DNA of 64,000 nt from Amycolatopsis vancoresmycina (GTDB lineage: Bacteria > Actinomycetota > Actinomycetes > Mycobacteriales > Pseudonocardiaceae), in contig NZ_JNYY01000014.1 of the NCBI RefSeq assembly GCF_000716785.1, positions 62,001 through 126,000 on the forward strand, given 5' to 3'. A program made the translations under genes and the position numbers. The first letter of the stretch is position 1; each line of letters opens with the position of its first letter. The notes under the pieces were generated by a model, which saw only the letters and a program-made list of their open reading frames with translations, did no database searches and was not told where the DNA came from. Positions 7,419-16,279 of the stretch are shown here, one piece after another.

Positions 7419-8171
7419 GTGGCCGGAACCGTGTCGCCCAGAGTGCAGCTGATCGCGAAGACCGAGTTCCTCCCGCCCGAGGACGTGCCGTGGTCGACGG
7501 ATGCGGACGGCGGCGAAGCGCTCGCCGAGTTCGCCGGCCGGGCCTGCTACCAGTCGTGGAAGAAGCCGAACCCGGCCACCGCGACGAACGCCGGCTACCT
7601 CGAGCACATCATCGACGTCGGCCACCTTTCGGTGCTGGAGCACGGTTCGGTGACCTTCTACATCAGCGGCATCTCCCGGTCGCTGACCCACGAGCTGATC
7701 CGGCACCGCCACTTCTCCTACTCCCAGCTCTCGCAGCGGTACGTCCCGGAACGCAACGCCGAGTTCGTCGAGCCCGAGGTCATCGCGAACGACCCGGTGC
7801 TGCACGAGAAGTTCCTCGCCGCGACGCAGGCGAGCGTCGACGCCTACACCGAGCTGCTGGCCGGGCTCGAGGAGAAGTTCGCCGACGTCCCGACCGCGAC
7901 CCTGCGCCGCAAGCAGGCCCGCCAGGCCGCCCGCTCGGTGCTGCCGAACGCGACCGAGACGCGGATCGTCGTCACGGGCAACTACCGCGCCTGGCGGCAC
8001 TTCGTCGCGATGCGCGCCACCGAGCACGCGGACGTCGAAATCCGCGAGCTGGCGGTGGAATGCCTGCGGCAGCTGCAGAAAGCCGCGGCGAACGTGTTCG
8101 CGGACTTCACCATCTCGACGCTGCCGGACGGCACCGAGATCGCCACGAGCCCGAAGGTGCTGGAAGGCTGA
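7419..8171 (+). CDS. thyX: Flavin-dependent thymidylate synthase
   Basis: A 250-residue protein, the usual ThyX length. The signature RHRHFSYSQLS at residues 95-105 fits RHRx7S, the FAD/dUMP-binding motif of ThyX. The enzyme makes dTMP from dUMP using methylenetetrahydrofolate and reduced FAD. GTG 7419 is chosen because GGAGAAGGAG (7401-7411) is correctly spaced in front of it and the upstream part of the open frame shows no conservation-like character. The next gene begins on the last base of its stop codon. In actinomycetes thyX often sits near dapA, as it does here about 3.4 kb away. Confidence 0.97.
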   Translation: MAGTVSPRVQLIAKTEFLPPEDVPWSTDADGGEALAEFAGRACYQSWKKPNPATATNAGYLEHIIDVGHLSVLEHGSVTFYISGISRSLTHELIRHRHFSYSQLSQRYVPERNAEFVEPEVIANDPVLHEKFLAATQASVDAYTELLAGLEEKFADVPTATLRRKQARQAARSVLPNATETRIVVTGNYRAWRHFVAMRATEHADVEIRELAVECLRQLQKAAANVFADFTISTLPDGTEIATSPKVLEG

Positions 8172-8566
8172 TGAAGCGACTCGCGATCGACGTCCGGCCC
8201 GGCGAGTACGCCGTCGTGCGGCTGCCCGCGGACGCCGCGGTGCCCGCGGAGCTGTTCGAGCCGGGCGAAGCGTTCGTCTCGGTGACGCGGACCCCCGAAG
8301 AGCTGTCGGTGATCTGCCCGGCCGGCCGCGAGCCGTCCGGCGCCACGGCGGCCGAGGACGGCTGGCGGCTGCTGTCGGTCCGCGGCCCGCTGGAGTTCAC
8401 GCTGACCGGCATCATCGCCGCGCTCGCCTCGGAGCTGGCCGCGGCCGGCGTCGCGCTGTTCTCGATGTCGACGTTCGACACCGACCACATCCTGGTCCGA
8501 GCCACCGACCTCGGCCACGCGGTCGCGGCCCTGCGCGAGTCCGGCCACGAGGTCGCCCACGCCTGA
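8171..8566 (+). CDS. ACT-domain-containing protein
   Basis: A 131-residue protein whose ATG shares one base with the thyX stop (TGATG). The second half, GPLEFTLTGIIAALASELAAAGVALFSMSTFDTDHILVRATDLGHAVAALRESGHEV, is an ACT fold of the ACT_7/CASTOR type with the beta-alpha-beta-beta-alpha-beta order. Such stand-alone proteins are thought to bind amino acids and act as sensors, but no partner enzyme is identified. Tight coupling to thyX implies co-expression. Confidence 0.85.
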   Translation: MKRLAIDVRPGEYAVVRLPADAAVPAELFEPGEAFVSVTRTPEELSVICPAGREPSGATAAEDGWRLLSVRGPLEFTLTGIIAALASELAAAGVALFSMSTFDTDHILVRATDLGHAVAALRESGHEVAHA

Positions 8567-8620
8567 CTTTTCGGGCGCGTTCTGCTGGGTATCCGGGGAC
8601 GAGGGTGGGAGTCGTCACCC

Positions 8621-8650
8621 TTGAAAAGCAAAGTTCGGCACGCCTAAACT
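8621..8650 (+). promoter_or_regulatory. mntH promoter with a DtxR/MntR-like operator
   Basis: TTGAAA (8621-8626) and TAAACT (8645-8650) are spaced 18 bases. The interrupted palindrome TTCGGCACGCCTAA (8634-8647) covers the spacer end and -10 region. Its form TTxGGC...GCCxAA resembles operators of the DtxR/MntR family of metal-dependent repressors. Location before a manganese transporter gene supports the reading. The regulator gene is not in this window. Confidence 0.5.
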
Positions 8651-8690
8651 CCGGTTTGGGTTCCCCGACATCCGGCGAGAGGCAGGCTTC

Positions 8691-9932
8691 ATGGCGGTGA
8701 CGGAGGCAGTCCGCCCGAGACTGGTCTCGCGGCTGCGCGCCGGTTCGGCCCTGCTCGGGCCCGCGTTCGTCGCCGCCATCGCCTACGTCGACCCGGGGAA
8801 CGTCGCCGCCAACATCAGCGCCGGCGCCCGCTACGGCTACCTGCTGGTCTGGGTGATCGTCGCGGCGAACCTGATGGCCGTGCTCGTGCAGTACCTGTCG
8901 GCGAAACTGGGGCTGGTCAGCGGGATGTCGCTGCCGGAGGCGCTGCGCGGCCGCCTGTCCCGGCCCGCCCGGCTGGCCTACTGGGCCCAGGCCGAGGTCG
9001 TCGCCATCGCCACCGACCTGGCCGAGGTCGTCGGCGGCGCGATCGCCCTCAACCTGCTGTTCGACCTGCCCCTCGTCGCCGGCGGCCTGGTCACCGGCGC
9101 GGTGTCGCTGACGCTGCTGGCGGTCCAGGACCGCGGCGGCCAGCGGACGTTCGAGCGGGTCGTCACCGGCCTGCTGGCGGTGATCGCCGTCGGCTTCCTG
9201 GCGAGCCTGGTCGTCGAGCCGCCGTCGGCCGCGGCGGCGGCCGGCGGGCTGGTGCCGAGGTTCGACGGCGCGGGCAGCGTGCTGATCGCGGCGGCCATGC
9301 TCGGCGCGACGGTGATGCCCCACGCGGTCTACCTGCACTCGGGCCTGGTCCGCGACCGCCACGGCCGGCCGGACGGCGCCCGCCGCCGCCGGCTGCTGCG
9401 GGCGACCCGGGCGGACGTCGGCCTGGCGATGCTGCTGGCGGGCGCGGTGAACCTCGGCATGCTCCTGCTGGCCGCGACGAACCTCCAGGGCCAGGAGGGC
9501 GTCGACAGCATCGAGGGCGCGCACGGCGCGGTCGCGGTGGCGCTCGGCCCCGGCATCGCGTTGCTGTTCGCGATCGGCCTGCTGGCCTCGGGCCTGGCCT
9601 CGACGTCGGTCGGCGCGTACGCGGGCGCGATGATCATGCAGGGGCTGCTGCACAAGCGGATCCCGCTGGTCCTGCGCCGCCTGGTCACGCTGACCCCGGC
9701 GATCGTGGTCCTCGCCCTGGGTGCGGACCCGAGCGCGGCGCTCGTGGTGTCGCAGGTGGTGCTGTCCTTCGGCATCCCGTTCGCGCTGATCCCGCTGATC
9801 CGCCTCACGGCCGACCGCGACCTGATGGGGCCGGACGCCAACCGCCGCCCGACGACGGTCGCGGCCTCGGTGATCGCGGCGATCATCATCGCCCTCAACC
9901 TGGTCCTGATTTACCTCACTTTCGCCCGCTGA
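8691..9932 (+). CDS. mntH: Nramp-family Mn2+/Fe2+ transporter
   Basis: A 413-residue membrane protein with 11 or so helices. The first helix carries AIAYVDPGNVAANISAGARYGY, the DPGN metal-binding motif of Nramp proteins. The sixth-helix region carries MLGATVMPHAVYLHSGLVRDR, matching the conserved MPH metal-binding turn. Nramp proteins import divalent manganese or iron with protons. ATG 8691 follows GGCGAGAGGCAGG. A metal-repressor-like site overlaps the promoter upstream. Following the gene, an inverted repeat could end transcription before the kinase gene. Confidence 0.95.
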   Translation: MAVTEAVRPRLVSRLRAGSALLGPAFVAAIAYVDPGNVAANISAGARYGYLLVWVIVAANLMAVLVQYLSAKLGLVSGMSLPEALRGRLSRPARLAYWAQAEVVAIATDLAEVVGGAIALNLLFDLPLVAGGLVTGAVSLTLLAVQDRGGQRTFERVVTGLLAVIAVGFLASLVVEPPSAAAAAGGLVPRFDGAGSVLIAAAMLGATVMPHAVYLHSGLVRDRHGRPDGARRRRLLRATRADVGLAMLLAGAVNLGMLLLAATNLQGQEGVDSIEGAHGAVAVALGPGIALLFAIGLLASGLASTSVGAYAGAMIMQGLLHKRIPLVLRRLVTLTPAIVVLALGADPSAALVVSQVVLSFGIPFALIPLIRLTADRDLMGPDANRRPTTVAASVIAAIIIALNLVLIYLTFAR

Positions 9933-9944
9933 GGTTGCTTTCCC

Positions 9945-9986
9945 CCGCCGGGCCACGAATTCCGCGGAACCCGCGGCGCCCGGCGG
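9945..9986 (+). terminator. Possible terminator after mntH
   Basis: CCGCCGGGC (9945-9953) can pair with GCCCGGCGG (9978-9986), and a smaller CCGCGG/CCGCGG pairing lies inside. There is no T-run, so this is only suggestive. Confidence 0.35.
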
Positions 9987-10029
9987 CGGTCCGACTAGCA
10001 TCTGCGCGACCGCCGCCAAAAGGAGCACC

Positions 10030-11514
10030 GTGACCGACGAACAGACCCGGCCCTACCCGCCGCAGCAGGCACCCGCCGTGCCCGGTCAGCGGGTCGTCGC
10101 GGGCCGCTACCTCCTGCTGGGCGAACTGGGCCGGGGCGGCATGGGTGTCGTGTGGCGGGCGCAAGACCAGGTCATCGGGCGGCAGGTCGCGGTCAAGGAG
10201 CTGCGGCTGCCCGACGCCGAGTCCGCCGCCGTGTTCTCCGAGCGCGCCCTGCGCGAGGTGCGCACCGGCGGGCGGCTCAACGACCCCGCCGTCGTCACCG
10301 TCTACGACGTCGTCGCCGACGGCGGGACCACCTTCATCGTCATGGAGCTGGTCGAAGCCCCGAGCCTCGCCGACCTCGTCCGGCAGCGCGGCCCGATGCC
10401 CGCCGCGCAGGCCGCGCAGCTGGGGGAGCGGGTGCTCGCCGCGCTGCAGGCGGCCCACGCCGCGGGGATCGTGCACCGGGACGTCAAGCCGGCGAACATC
10501 CTCGTCGCGCCGGACGGCCGCGTGAAGCTCACCGACTTCGGCATCGCCCACGCCGTCGACGACCCGCGGCTGACCACCAGCGGCATGATCGTCGGCTCGC
10601 CCGCCTTCATGGCGCCGGAACGCGTCGAGGGCCGCGAAGCGCTGCCCGCGTCCGACCTGTGGTCCCTCGGCGCGACGCTGTTCTTCGCCGTCGAAGGCTC
10701 GATCCCGTTCGAGCGCGCGACCACCGCCGCGACGCTGCACGCGATCATGACCGAGATCCCGTACCTGACCCGCGGCCACGGCCCGATCGCCGCCGCGATC
10801 CTCGGCCTGCTGGTCACCAACCCCGACGCGCGGCTGACCGCGCCCCAGGCCCAGAACCTGCTGACCACGGCCCAGGGCGTGCGGCCCACCCCGCCGCACG
10901 GCACCGCGATGCTCGGCGCCCCCGCACCGCAGCCGCCGGCGAAGAAGTCTCACCTCCCGCTGTGGCTCTCGGCCGCGGCCGTGCTGGTCGTGGCCGCCCT
11001 GATCGGCGGCTTCTTCGCGGGCAAGGCCTACGAGACGCCCGCCGCCGACAAGCAGAAGCAGCCGACCATGACCTACGGCGTCGGCGGTCAGCTCCGCACC
11101 GCCATCGGCGGCTACTACCGGTGCTTCAACACCCCGGTGCAGGACGGCTCGATCATCAGCGAAGAGGACAACAAGACCGAGTGCGGCAACGCGCACACGC
11201 TGGAGGTCTACGAGATCGGCAGCCTGCTTTCGGTCGAGAACTGGAGCACCGACGACGCCAAGATCGCGGCCTACCCGGGGCTGCCCGCGGTCACGGCCAG
11301 TGCCGAGGCGGCGTGCGCGACCGCGTTCCGGTCCTCGATCGTGCCCGAGACCCAGCGGGCGGACCTCACCTTCCGCGCCCTCGTCCCCACCCAGGCGGAG
11401 TGGGACGCCGCGCCGGCGAAGAGCGGCGAGGAGCCGGCGCGGGAGTTCTACTGCCTGCTCGCCCGGGCCGACGGCGGCCCCATCACCGCGCCGATCGTGA
11501 CCAAGGTCAAGTAG
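10030..11514 (+). CDS. Membrane-anchored Ser/Thr protein kinase with extracytoplasmic Cys-rich domain
   Basis: A 494-residue Hanks-type kinase. The glycine loop GELGRGGMGVV is at 31-41, the ATP lysine is K56 (VAVKEL), the catalytic loop HRDVKPANIL begins at 149 and DFG is at 169-171. A single transmembrane segment spans about 310-333. The outer domain of about 160 residues contains four spaced cysteines (YRCFN, TECGNAHTLEVYE, AACATAF, FYCLL). CGNAHTLEVYE resembles the C-x-x-x-H-x-x-E-V of septum-formation-type domains, rather than PASTA repeats. GTG 10030 follows AAAAGGAGCACC. The outer domain probably senses an envelope signal; the ligand is unknown. Confidence 0.92.
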   Translation: MTDEQTRPYPPQQAPAVPGQRVVAGRYLLLGELGRGGMGVVWRAQDQVIGRQVAVKELRLPDAESAAVFSERALREVRTGGRLNDPAVVTVYDVVADGGTTFIVMELVEAPSLADLVRQRGPMPAAQAAQLGERVLAALQAAHAAGIVHRDVKPANILVAPDGRVKLTDFGIAHAVDDPRLTTSGMIVGSPAFMAPERVEGREALPASDLWSLGATLFFAVEGSIPFERATTAATLHAIMTEIPYLTRGHGPIAAAILGLLVTNPDARLTAPQAQNLLTTAQGVRPTPPHGTAMLGAPAPQPPAKKSHLPLWLSAAAVLVVAALIGGFFAGKAYETPAADKQKQPTMTYGVGGQLRTAIGGYYRCFNTPVQDGSIISEEDNKTECGNAHTLEVYEIGSLLSVENWSTDDAKIAAYPGLPAVTASAEAACATAFRSSIVPETQRADLTFRALVPTQAEWDAAPAKSGEEPAREFYCLLARADGGPITAPIVTKVK

Positions 11515-11604
11515 AAGTTCCGCGACGAGCGGCCACCCCCGGGAAATCCTCCTGGTGACCAGGTCGACGCGGTTTTCGTCGGACCGGCGGGGTACCGTCT
11601 CACC

Positions 11605-12618
11605 ATGTCCAACCCACCAACCTCAGCGCCCGGACGGCCGTTCGGGCGCGTGCTCACCGCGATGGCCACCCCGTTCGACGCCGACGGCGCGCTCGACCTG
11701 AAGCGGGCGCAGGAGCTGGCCGAGCACCTCGTGGAGCTGGGGAACGACGGCCTCGTGGTGAACGGCACCACCGGCGAGAGCCCGACCACGAGCGACCAGG
11801 AGAAGCAGGAGCTGATCCGCGCGGTGGTCGAGGCCGTCGGCGACCGCGCGACCGTCGTGGCCGGCGCGGGCACCAACAACACGGCGCACAGCATCGAGCA
11901 GGCGAAGCAGGCCGAGGCGGCCGGTGCGCACGGCTTGCTGGTCGTCACCCCGTACTACTCGCGGCCCAGCCAGGCCGGGCTGTTCGCGCACTTCACCACG
12001 GTCGCCGACAGCACCGGGCTGCCGGTGCTGCTCTACGACATCCCGCCGCGCTCGGTCGTCCCGATCGAGGTCGACACGCTGCTGCGGCTGGCCGAGCACC
12101 CCCGGATCGTCGCGGTCAAGGACGCCAAGGGCGACCTCATCGCCGGGTCCGAGGTCATCGCCAACACCCACCTCGCCTACTACTCCGGCGACGACGGCCT
12201 CAACCTGCCGTGGATCTCGGTCGGCGGGGTCGGCGTGGTGAGTGTGATCGGTCACGTCGTCGCGGGCCGGATCCGCGCGATGATCGACGCCTACGAGAAC
12301 GGCGACACGTCCACCGCGCGCACGAACCACCGCGGCATGCTTCCCGTGCTGCGCGCGATGTCCCGGGTCGGCGGGGTCGCGTTCAGCAAGGCCGCGCTGC
12401 GGCTGCGCGGCTTCGACATCGGCGATCCGCGGCTGCCGATCGTCGCCCCGACCACCGAGCAGACGGCCCTGATCGCCGGTGATCTTGCCCAGGGCGGCGT
12501 GCCGCTGGGCGACACGGCGGCCCAGGACTGGCATGGTGAGCGGGTGGCACAAGCAGATTCGCGGGCCGCCTACGTGGCGCCGACCTCGCACACCAGCGTT
12601 GGGACCCTGCCTCGGTGA
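11605..12618 (+). CDS. dapA: 4-hydroxy-tetrahydrodipicolinate synthase
   Basis: A 337-residue TIM-barrel aldolase of the lysine/meso-DAP pathway. It condenses pyruvate with aspartate semialdehyde. Visible motifs are NGTTGES (53-59), LLYDIPPRS with the catalytic Tyr near 144, and IVAVKDAKGD with the Schiff-base lysine at about 172. Family members are near 300 residues. Here an extra hydrophilic tail of about 35 residues follows GDTAAQDW. The stop overlaps the RNase J start by 4 bases (GTGA), and the dapA-rnj order is conserved in actinobacteria. Its product feeds the peptidoglycan genes at the right of the window. Confidence 0.95.
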   Translation: MSNPPTSAPGRPFGRVLTAMATPFDADGALDLKRAQELAEHLVELGNDGLVVNGTTGESPTTSDQEKQELIRAVVEAVGDRATVVAGAGTNNTAHSIEQAKQAEAAGAHGLLVVTPYYSRPSQAGLFAHFTTVADSTGLPVLLYDIPPRSVVPIEVDTLLRLAEHPRIVAVKDAKGDLIAGSEVIANTHLAYYSGDDGLNLPWISVGGVGVVSVIGHVVAGRIRAMIDAYENGDTSTARTNHRGMLPVLRAMSRVGGVAFSKAALRLRGFDIGDPRLPIVAPTTEQTALIAGDLAQGGVPLGDTAAQDWHGERVAQADSRAAYVAPTSHTSVGTLPR

Positions 12619-14312
12619 GCTCACTTCCCCCTGGTCCAGGCCCCACCAACGCCCCGCCCGAGCTGCCCGAGGGGGCCCTGCGCATCGTCGCGCTGGGCGG
12701 CATCGGCGAGGTCGGGCGCAACATGACCGTCTTCGAGTTCGGCGGACGGCTGCTCATCGTCGACTGCGGGGTGCTCTTCCCCGAGGACGACCAGCCCGGC
12801 GTCGACCTGATCCTGCCCGACTTCCGCGCGATCGAGGACCGCCTCGACGACATCGACGGCCTGGTGCTCACCCACGGGCACGAGGACCACATCGGCGCCG
12901 TCCCGTTCCTCCTGCGCCTGCGGCCGGACCTGCCGATCTACGGCTCGAAGTTCACCAACGCGCTCCTCGCGGCCAAGGCCAAGGAGCACCGGCAGCGGCC
13001 GAACCTGATCCAGGTCCGCGAGGGCGAGCGCCGCGACGTCGGCGTGTTCAACCTCGAGTTCTTCGCGGTCAACCACTCGATCCCGGACGCGCTCGCGGTG
13101 GCGATCCGCACCCCGGCGGGCGTGGTCCTGCACACCGGCGACATCAAGCTCGACCAGCTGCCGCTGGACGGGCGCCTCACCGACCTGGCCGGCTTCTCCC
13201 GGCTCGGCGACGAGGGTGTCGACCTGTTCTGCGTCGACTCGACCAACGCCGAGGTGCCCGGGTTCGTCATGCCCGAGCGCGACATCGGCCCGGTCCTCGA
13301 CGACGTCATCCGGCGCGTGGACCAGCGCGTGATCGTGGCCTGCTTCGCCAGCCACGTCCACCGCGTCCAGCAGGTCCTCGACGCCGCCGAGCGGCACGGC
13401 CGCCGGATCGCGTTCGTCGGCCGGTCGATGGTCCGGAACATGGGCATCGCGGCCGAGCTGGGCCTGCTCAACGTGCCGGACGGCCTGCTCGTCGACCTCG
13501 ACCAGGCCAGCACGCTGCCGGAGAGCAAGGTCCTGTTCGTCTCGACGGGGTCGCAGGGCGAGCCGCTCTCGGCGCTGTCGCGGATGGCGCGCGGCGAGCA
13601 CCGGCAGATCTCGATCCGCGCGGGCGACACCGTCGTGCTGGCCAGCTCGATGATCCCGGGTAACGAGACCGCGGTGTTCGGCGTGGTCAACGGCCTGACC
13701 CGGCTCGGCGCGAACGTCGTGCACCAGGGCAACGCGAAGGTCCACGTCTCCGGCCACGCGTCGGCGGGGGAGCTGCTGTACCTGTACAACGCGGTGCGCC
13801 CGAGCAACGTGATGCCGGTCCACGGCGAGTGGAAGCACCTGCGCGCGAACGGCGAGCTCGCCATCCGCACCGGTGTGGCCCCGGAGAACGTGGTGATCGC
13901 CGAGGACGGCGTGGTCGTGGACCTCGTGGACGGCAAGGCGTCCCGCACCGGCCGCGTCGAGGTCGGCCACGTGTACGTCGACGGCCTGTCGGTCGGCGAC
14001 GTCGGCGAGTCGACCCTGTCGGACAGGCTGGTCCTCGGCGAGGGCGGGTTCATCGCGATCACGGTCGCGGTGGACACCAGCACCGGCCGCGCGGTCACCA
14101 GCCCCACGGTGTCCGGCCGCGGCTTCTCCGACGACCCGAAGGCGCTCGACGCCGTCGTGCCGCTGGTCGAGATGGAACTGGCGCGCACGGAGGCCGAGGG
14201 CATCACCGACACGCACCGGATCGCCCAGGCGGTCCGCCGGGTGGTGGGCCGCTGGGTGGCCGACACCTACCGCCGCCGCCCGATGATCGTCCCCACGGTC
14301 ATCCCGGTCTGA
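12615..14312 (+). CDS. rnj: Ribonuclease J
   Basis: A 565-residue metallo-beta-lactamase/beta-CASP ribonuclease. The zinc motif HGHEDH lies at 87-92. FAVNHSIPD, HTGDIKLD, the beta-CASP segments with SSMIPGNE, and VHVSGHASAGE complete the active site. RNase J has 5'-exonuclease and endonuclease activity in rRNA maturation and mRNA decay. The first 22 residues are Pro-rich and not part of the fold. The start codon overlaps the dapA stop, indicating translational coupling. A strong hairpin with a T-run follows directly. Confidence 0.96.
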   Translation: MSSLPPGPGPTNAPPELPEGALRIVALGGIGEVGRNMTVFEFGGRLLIVDCGVLFPEDDQPGVDLILPDFRAIEDRLDDIDGLVLTHGHEDHIGAVPFLLRLRPDLPIYGSKFTNALLAAKAKEHRQRPNLIQVREGERRDVGVFNLEFFAVNHSIPDALAVAIRTPAGVVLHTGDIKLDQLPLDGRLTDLAGFSRLGDEGVDLFCVDSTNAEVPGFVMPERDIGPVLDDVIRRVDQRVIVACFASHVHRVQQVLDAAERHGRRIAFVGRSMVRNMGIAAELGLLNVPDGLLVDLDQASTLPESKVLFVSTGSQGEPLSALSRMARGEHRQISIRAGDTVVLASSMIPGNETAVFGVVNGLTRLGANVVHQGNAKVHVSGHASAGELLYLYNAVRPSNVMPVHGEWKHLRANGELAIRTGVAPENVVIAEDGVVVDLVDGKASRTGRVEVGHVYVDGLSVGDVGESTLSDRLVLGEGGFIAITVAVDTSTGRAVTSPTVSGRGFSDDPKALDAVVPLVEMELARTEAEGITDTHRIAQAVRRVVGRWVADTYRRRPMIVPTVIPV

Positions 14313-14320
14313 GTTTCCGG

Positions 14321-14371
14321 CGCGGAACGCCTTCGCCTCCCCCTTGCGGCGGCGAAGGCGTTCCGCGTTTT
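14321..14371 (+). terminator. Strong intrinsic terminator of dapA-rnj
   Basis: A perfect 17-bp stem, CGCGGAACGCCTTCGCC (14321-14337) pairing with GGCGAAGGCGTTCCGCG (14351-14367), has a 13-base loop and is followed by TTTT (14368-14371). This is the clearest classical terminator in the window. Confidence 0.88.
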
Positions 14372-14508
14372 CACGGCGTCACCCTGGCCAGGAGCAGGGC
14401 GAAGGCCACGGTGACGGTCTGGCGCAGCAGCGCGCGGCGCGCCCTGCGTTGTTCTTCTCGGGCCGGTTTCATGCGGTCCAGTGTTTCGGCCGCGGGACGC
14501 GGGGACAT
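14371..14508 (-). CDS. Possible small basic/hydrophobic protein
   Basis: A 45-codon minus-strand frame from ATG 14508 begins MSPRPAAETLDRMK, continues with an Arg-rich stretch (REEQRRARRALLR) and ends with a hydrophobic helix TVTVAFALLLARVTP. A shorter start at ATG 14472 gives 33 residues. The basic-then-hydrophobic order fits a small tail-anchored membrane protein. There is no strong ribosome-binding site, so this could be chance. The remainder of the 14313-14631 gap holds only the terminator. Confidence 0.3.
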   Translation of the reverse strand: MSPRPAAETLDRMKPAREEQRRARRALLRQTVTVAFALLLARVTP

Positions 14509-14631
14509 CCCGCTGCGGGCGGGGCCTGCTCCCTCCCCGGGGTGAGCTGTTAGGCCGTCCGGCGCACATGCGGCGGCTTTGCTGCGGGATAACCTTGATC
14601 CCACCCCGCCTCGCGCAGAGAGGCCGCGCCG

Positions 14632-16275
14632 ATGGGACGTCACTCGGACGGCAGACGACGCCGGCTGCTCCTGCCCGCCGTCGCGACCGGCCTCGTGCTC
14701 GTCCTCGGCGCCGCGGCGTGGGTGACGGTGTCGGCCGTGCGCTCCCAGCCGTCGTGCGAGCAGCCCACGAAGGTCCTCGTCACCGCATCCGCGGACATCG
14801 CGCCCGCGTTGTCGCTGGTCGCGCGCGGGCTCGACCTGCCGTGCGGCAGCGTCGAGGTCCAGACCAGGGAGGCGACCCAGGCCGCCGAGCGGCTCGCCCT
14901 CTCCGACGGGAGCCCGCGGCCGCAGGTCTGGGTGCCGGATTCGACGCTCGCGCTGCGCCGCGCCCACCAGCTCGGTGCCGCCGACGTCCCCGGGAGCGGC
15001 GCGTCGGTGGCCAGTTCGCCGGTGGTGCTGGCCGTCGCCGCCGACGTCGTCAAGGGGCTCGGCTGGCCCGACCACGCGCCCACCTGGGCGGAGGCGCTGG
15101 CCGCGCCGGGCGCCGTGCCCGGGATGCCGGACCCGGCCCGCGACCCGGTCGGCGCGGTGGCGCTGCTCGGCCTGCAGGACGCGGTCAAGGCGGCCCCCGA
15201 GCCGTCGGCCGCGTACGTCGCGCTGCTGCGGCGCTTCTCGGCCAACACGCTCGGCGACGAGACGGAGCTGATCGCCCGGCTGCCGGGGTCGAGCGACGGC
15301 GGCGGCACGGCCGCGGTGACGGCGTTCCCGGCGTCGGAGAACTCCCTGCTGCGCCACAACGTCGAGGACCCGAAGTCCCCGCTCGTCGCCGTCTACTCGG
15401 CGGCCGTGCCCACTTTGGACTACCCGTTCGCGGAGCTGGGCGGGATCACCCCGCAGCAGCGCCCGATCGTCGACGCGCTGCGGGACGCGGTGCTCGGCGA
15501 CGCGGGCGCGGACGCGATCGCGAAGACGGGCTTGCGCGCGGCGGGCGGCCAGGCGCTGCGCGACCACCCGGACGACCCGAGGGTGTCGCCGGCGGGCTTC
15601 CGGACGGCGAGCCTGCCGTCCGCGCCCGTCGTCGACGAGCTGCTCAACCAGTGGGCCGGCATCAACCTCAGCGCGCGGGTGCAGGTGCTGGTCGACGTCT
15701 CGGGGTCGATGAACGCCCAGGTCCCGGGCACCGGCCTGAACCGGATGCAGGTGACGATGGAGGCGGCGGCGAAGGCGTTGCGCCTGTTCAAACCGGCGAC
15801 CCAGCTGCGGATGCTGACGTTTTCGACGCGCCTGGACGGCGACAAGGACTACCGCGAGCTGCTCCCGATGGCCCCGGTGGCCCAGCACCTGGCGAGCGGC
15901 GCACTGGACAAGCTGGCCCAGGTGAAGGCCACCCCGGACGGCGGAACGGGGCTGTACGAAAGCGTCCTGGACACGTACCGCACGGCCCGCCGCGAGTGGG
16001 AGCCGGGCCGGCTGAACCTGGTGATCGTGATGACGGACGGCCGCAACGACGACCCGCACGGCATCTCCCGCGCGGACCTGTTGTCCGAGCTGGGAAAGCT
16101 CCAGGACCCCCGCCGCTCGATCCCCCTGATCGGCGTGGGCATCGGCCCGGACGCGGACAAGTCCGAACTCGACCAGCTGACGGCAGCCACGGGCGGCCAG
16201 GCGTTCATCGCCCCCGACCCGGCCAAGATCACGGACGTGTTCTTCGGCGCCCTGTCCCGCATCGCCGGCGGCTGA
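14632..16275 (+). CDS. Extracytoplasmic solute-binding/von Willebrand factor A protein
   Basis: A 547-residue protein. An Arg-rich N-terminus and a hydrophobic segment at about 11-33 (LLLPAVATGLVLVLGAAAW) indicate export or anchoring. Residues about 45-340 resemble type-2 periplasmic binding proteins (SBP_bac_11-like: VLVTASADIAPALSLVARG, VWVPDSTLALRRA). Residues about 350-540 are a von Willebrand factor A domain with the metal-site motif DVSGSM near 355-360 and VIVMTDGRNDD further on. The fusion is known in actinomycetes, but its ligand is not. It is probably surface-exposed. It stands alone, with a repeat array immediately after its stop. Confidence 0.85.
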   Translation: MGRHSDGRRRRLLLPAVATGLVLVLGAAAWVTVSAVRSQPSCEQPTKVLVTASADIAPALSLVARGLDLPCGSVEVQTREATQAAERLALSDGSPRPQVWVPDSTLALRRAHQLGAADVPGSGASVASSPVVLAVAADVVKGLGWPDHAPTWAEALAAPGAVPGMPDPARDPVGAVALLGLQDAVKAAPEPSAAYVALLRRFSANTLGDETELIARLPGSSDGGGTAAVTAFPASENSLLRHNVEDPKSPLVAVYSAAVPTLDYPFAELGGITPQQRPIVDALRDAVLGDAGADAIAKTGLRAAGGQALRDHPDDPRVSPAGFRTASLPSAPVVDELLNQWAGINLSARVQVLVDVSGSMNAQVPGTGLNRMQVTMEAAAKALRLFKPATQLRMLTFSTRLDGDKDYRELLPMAPVAQHLASGALDKLAQVKATPDGGTGLYESVLDTYRTARREWEPGRLNLVIVMTDGRNDDPHGISRADLLSELGKLQDPRRSIPLIGVGIGPDADKSELDQLTAATGGQAFIAPDPAKITDVFFGALSRIAGG

Positions 16276-16279
16276 GCCC

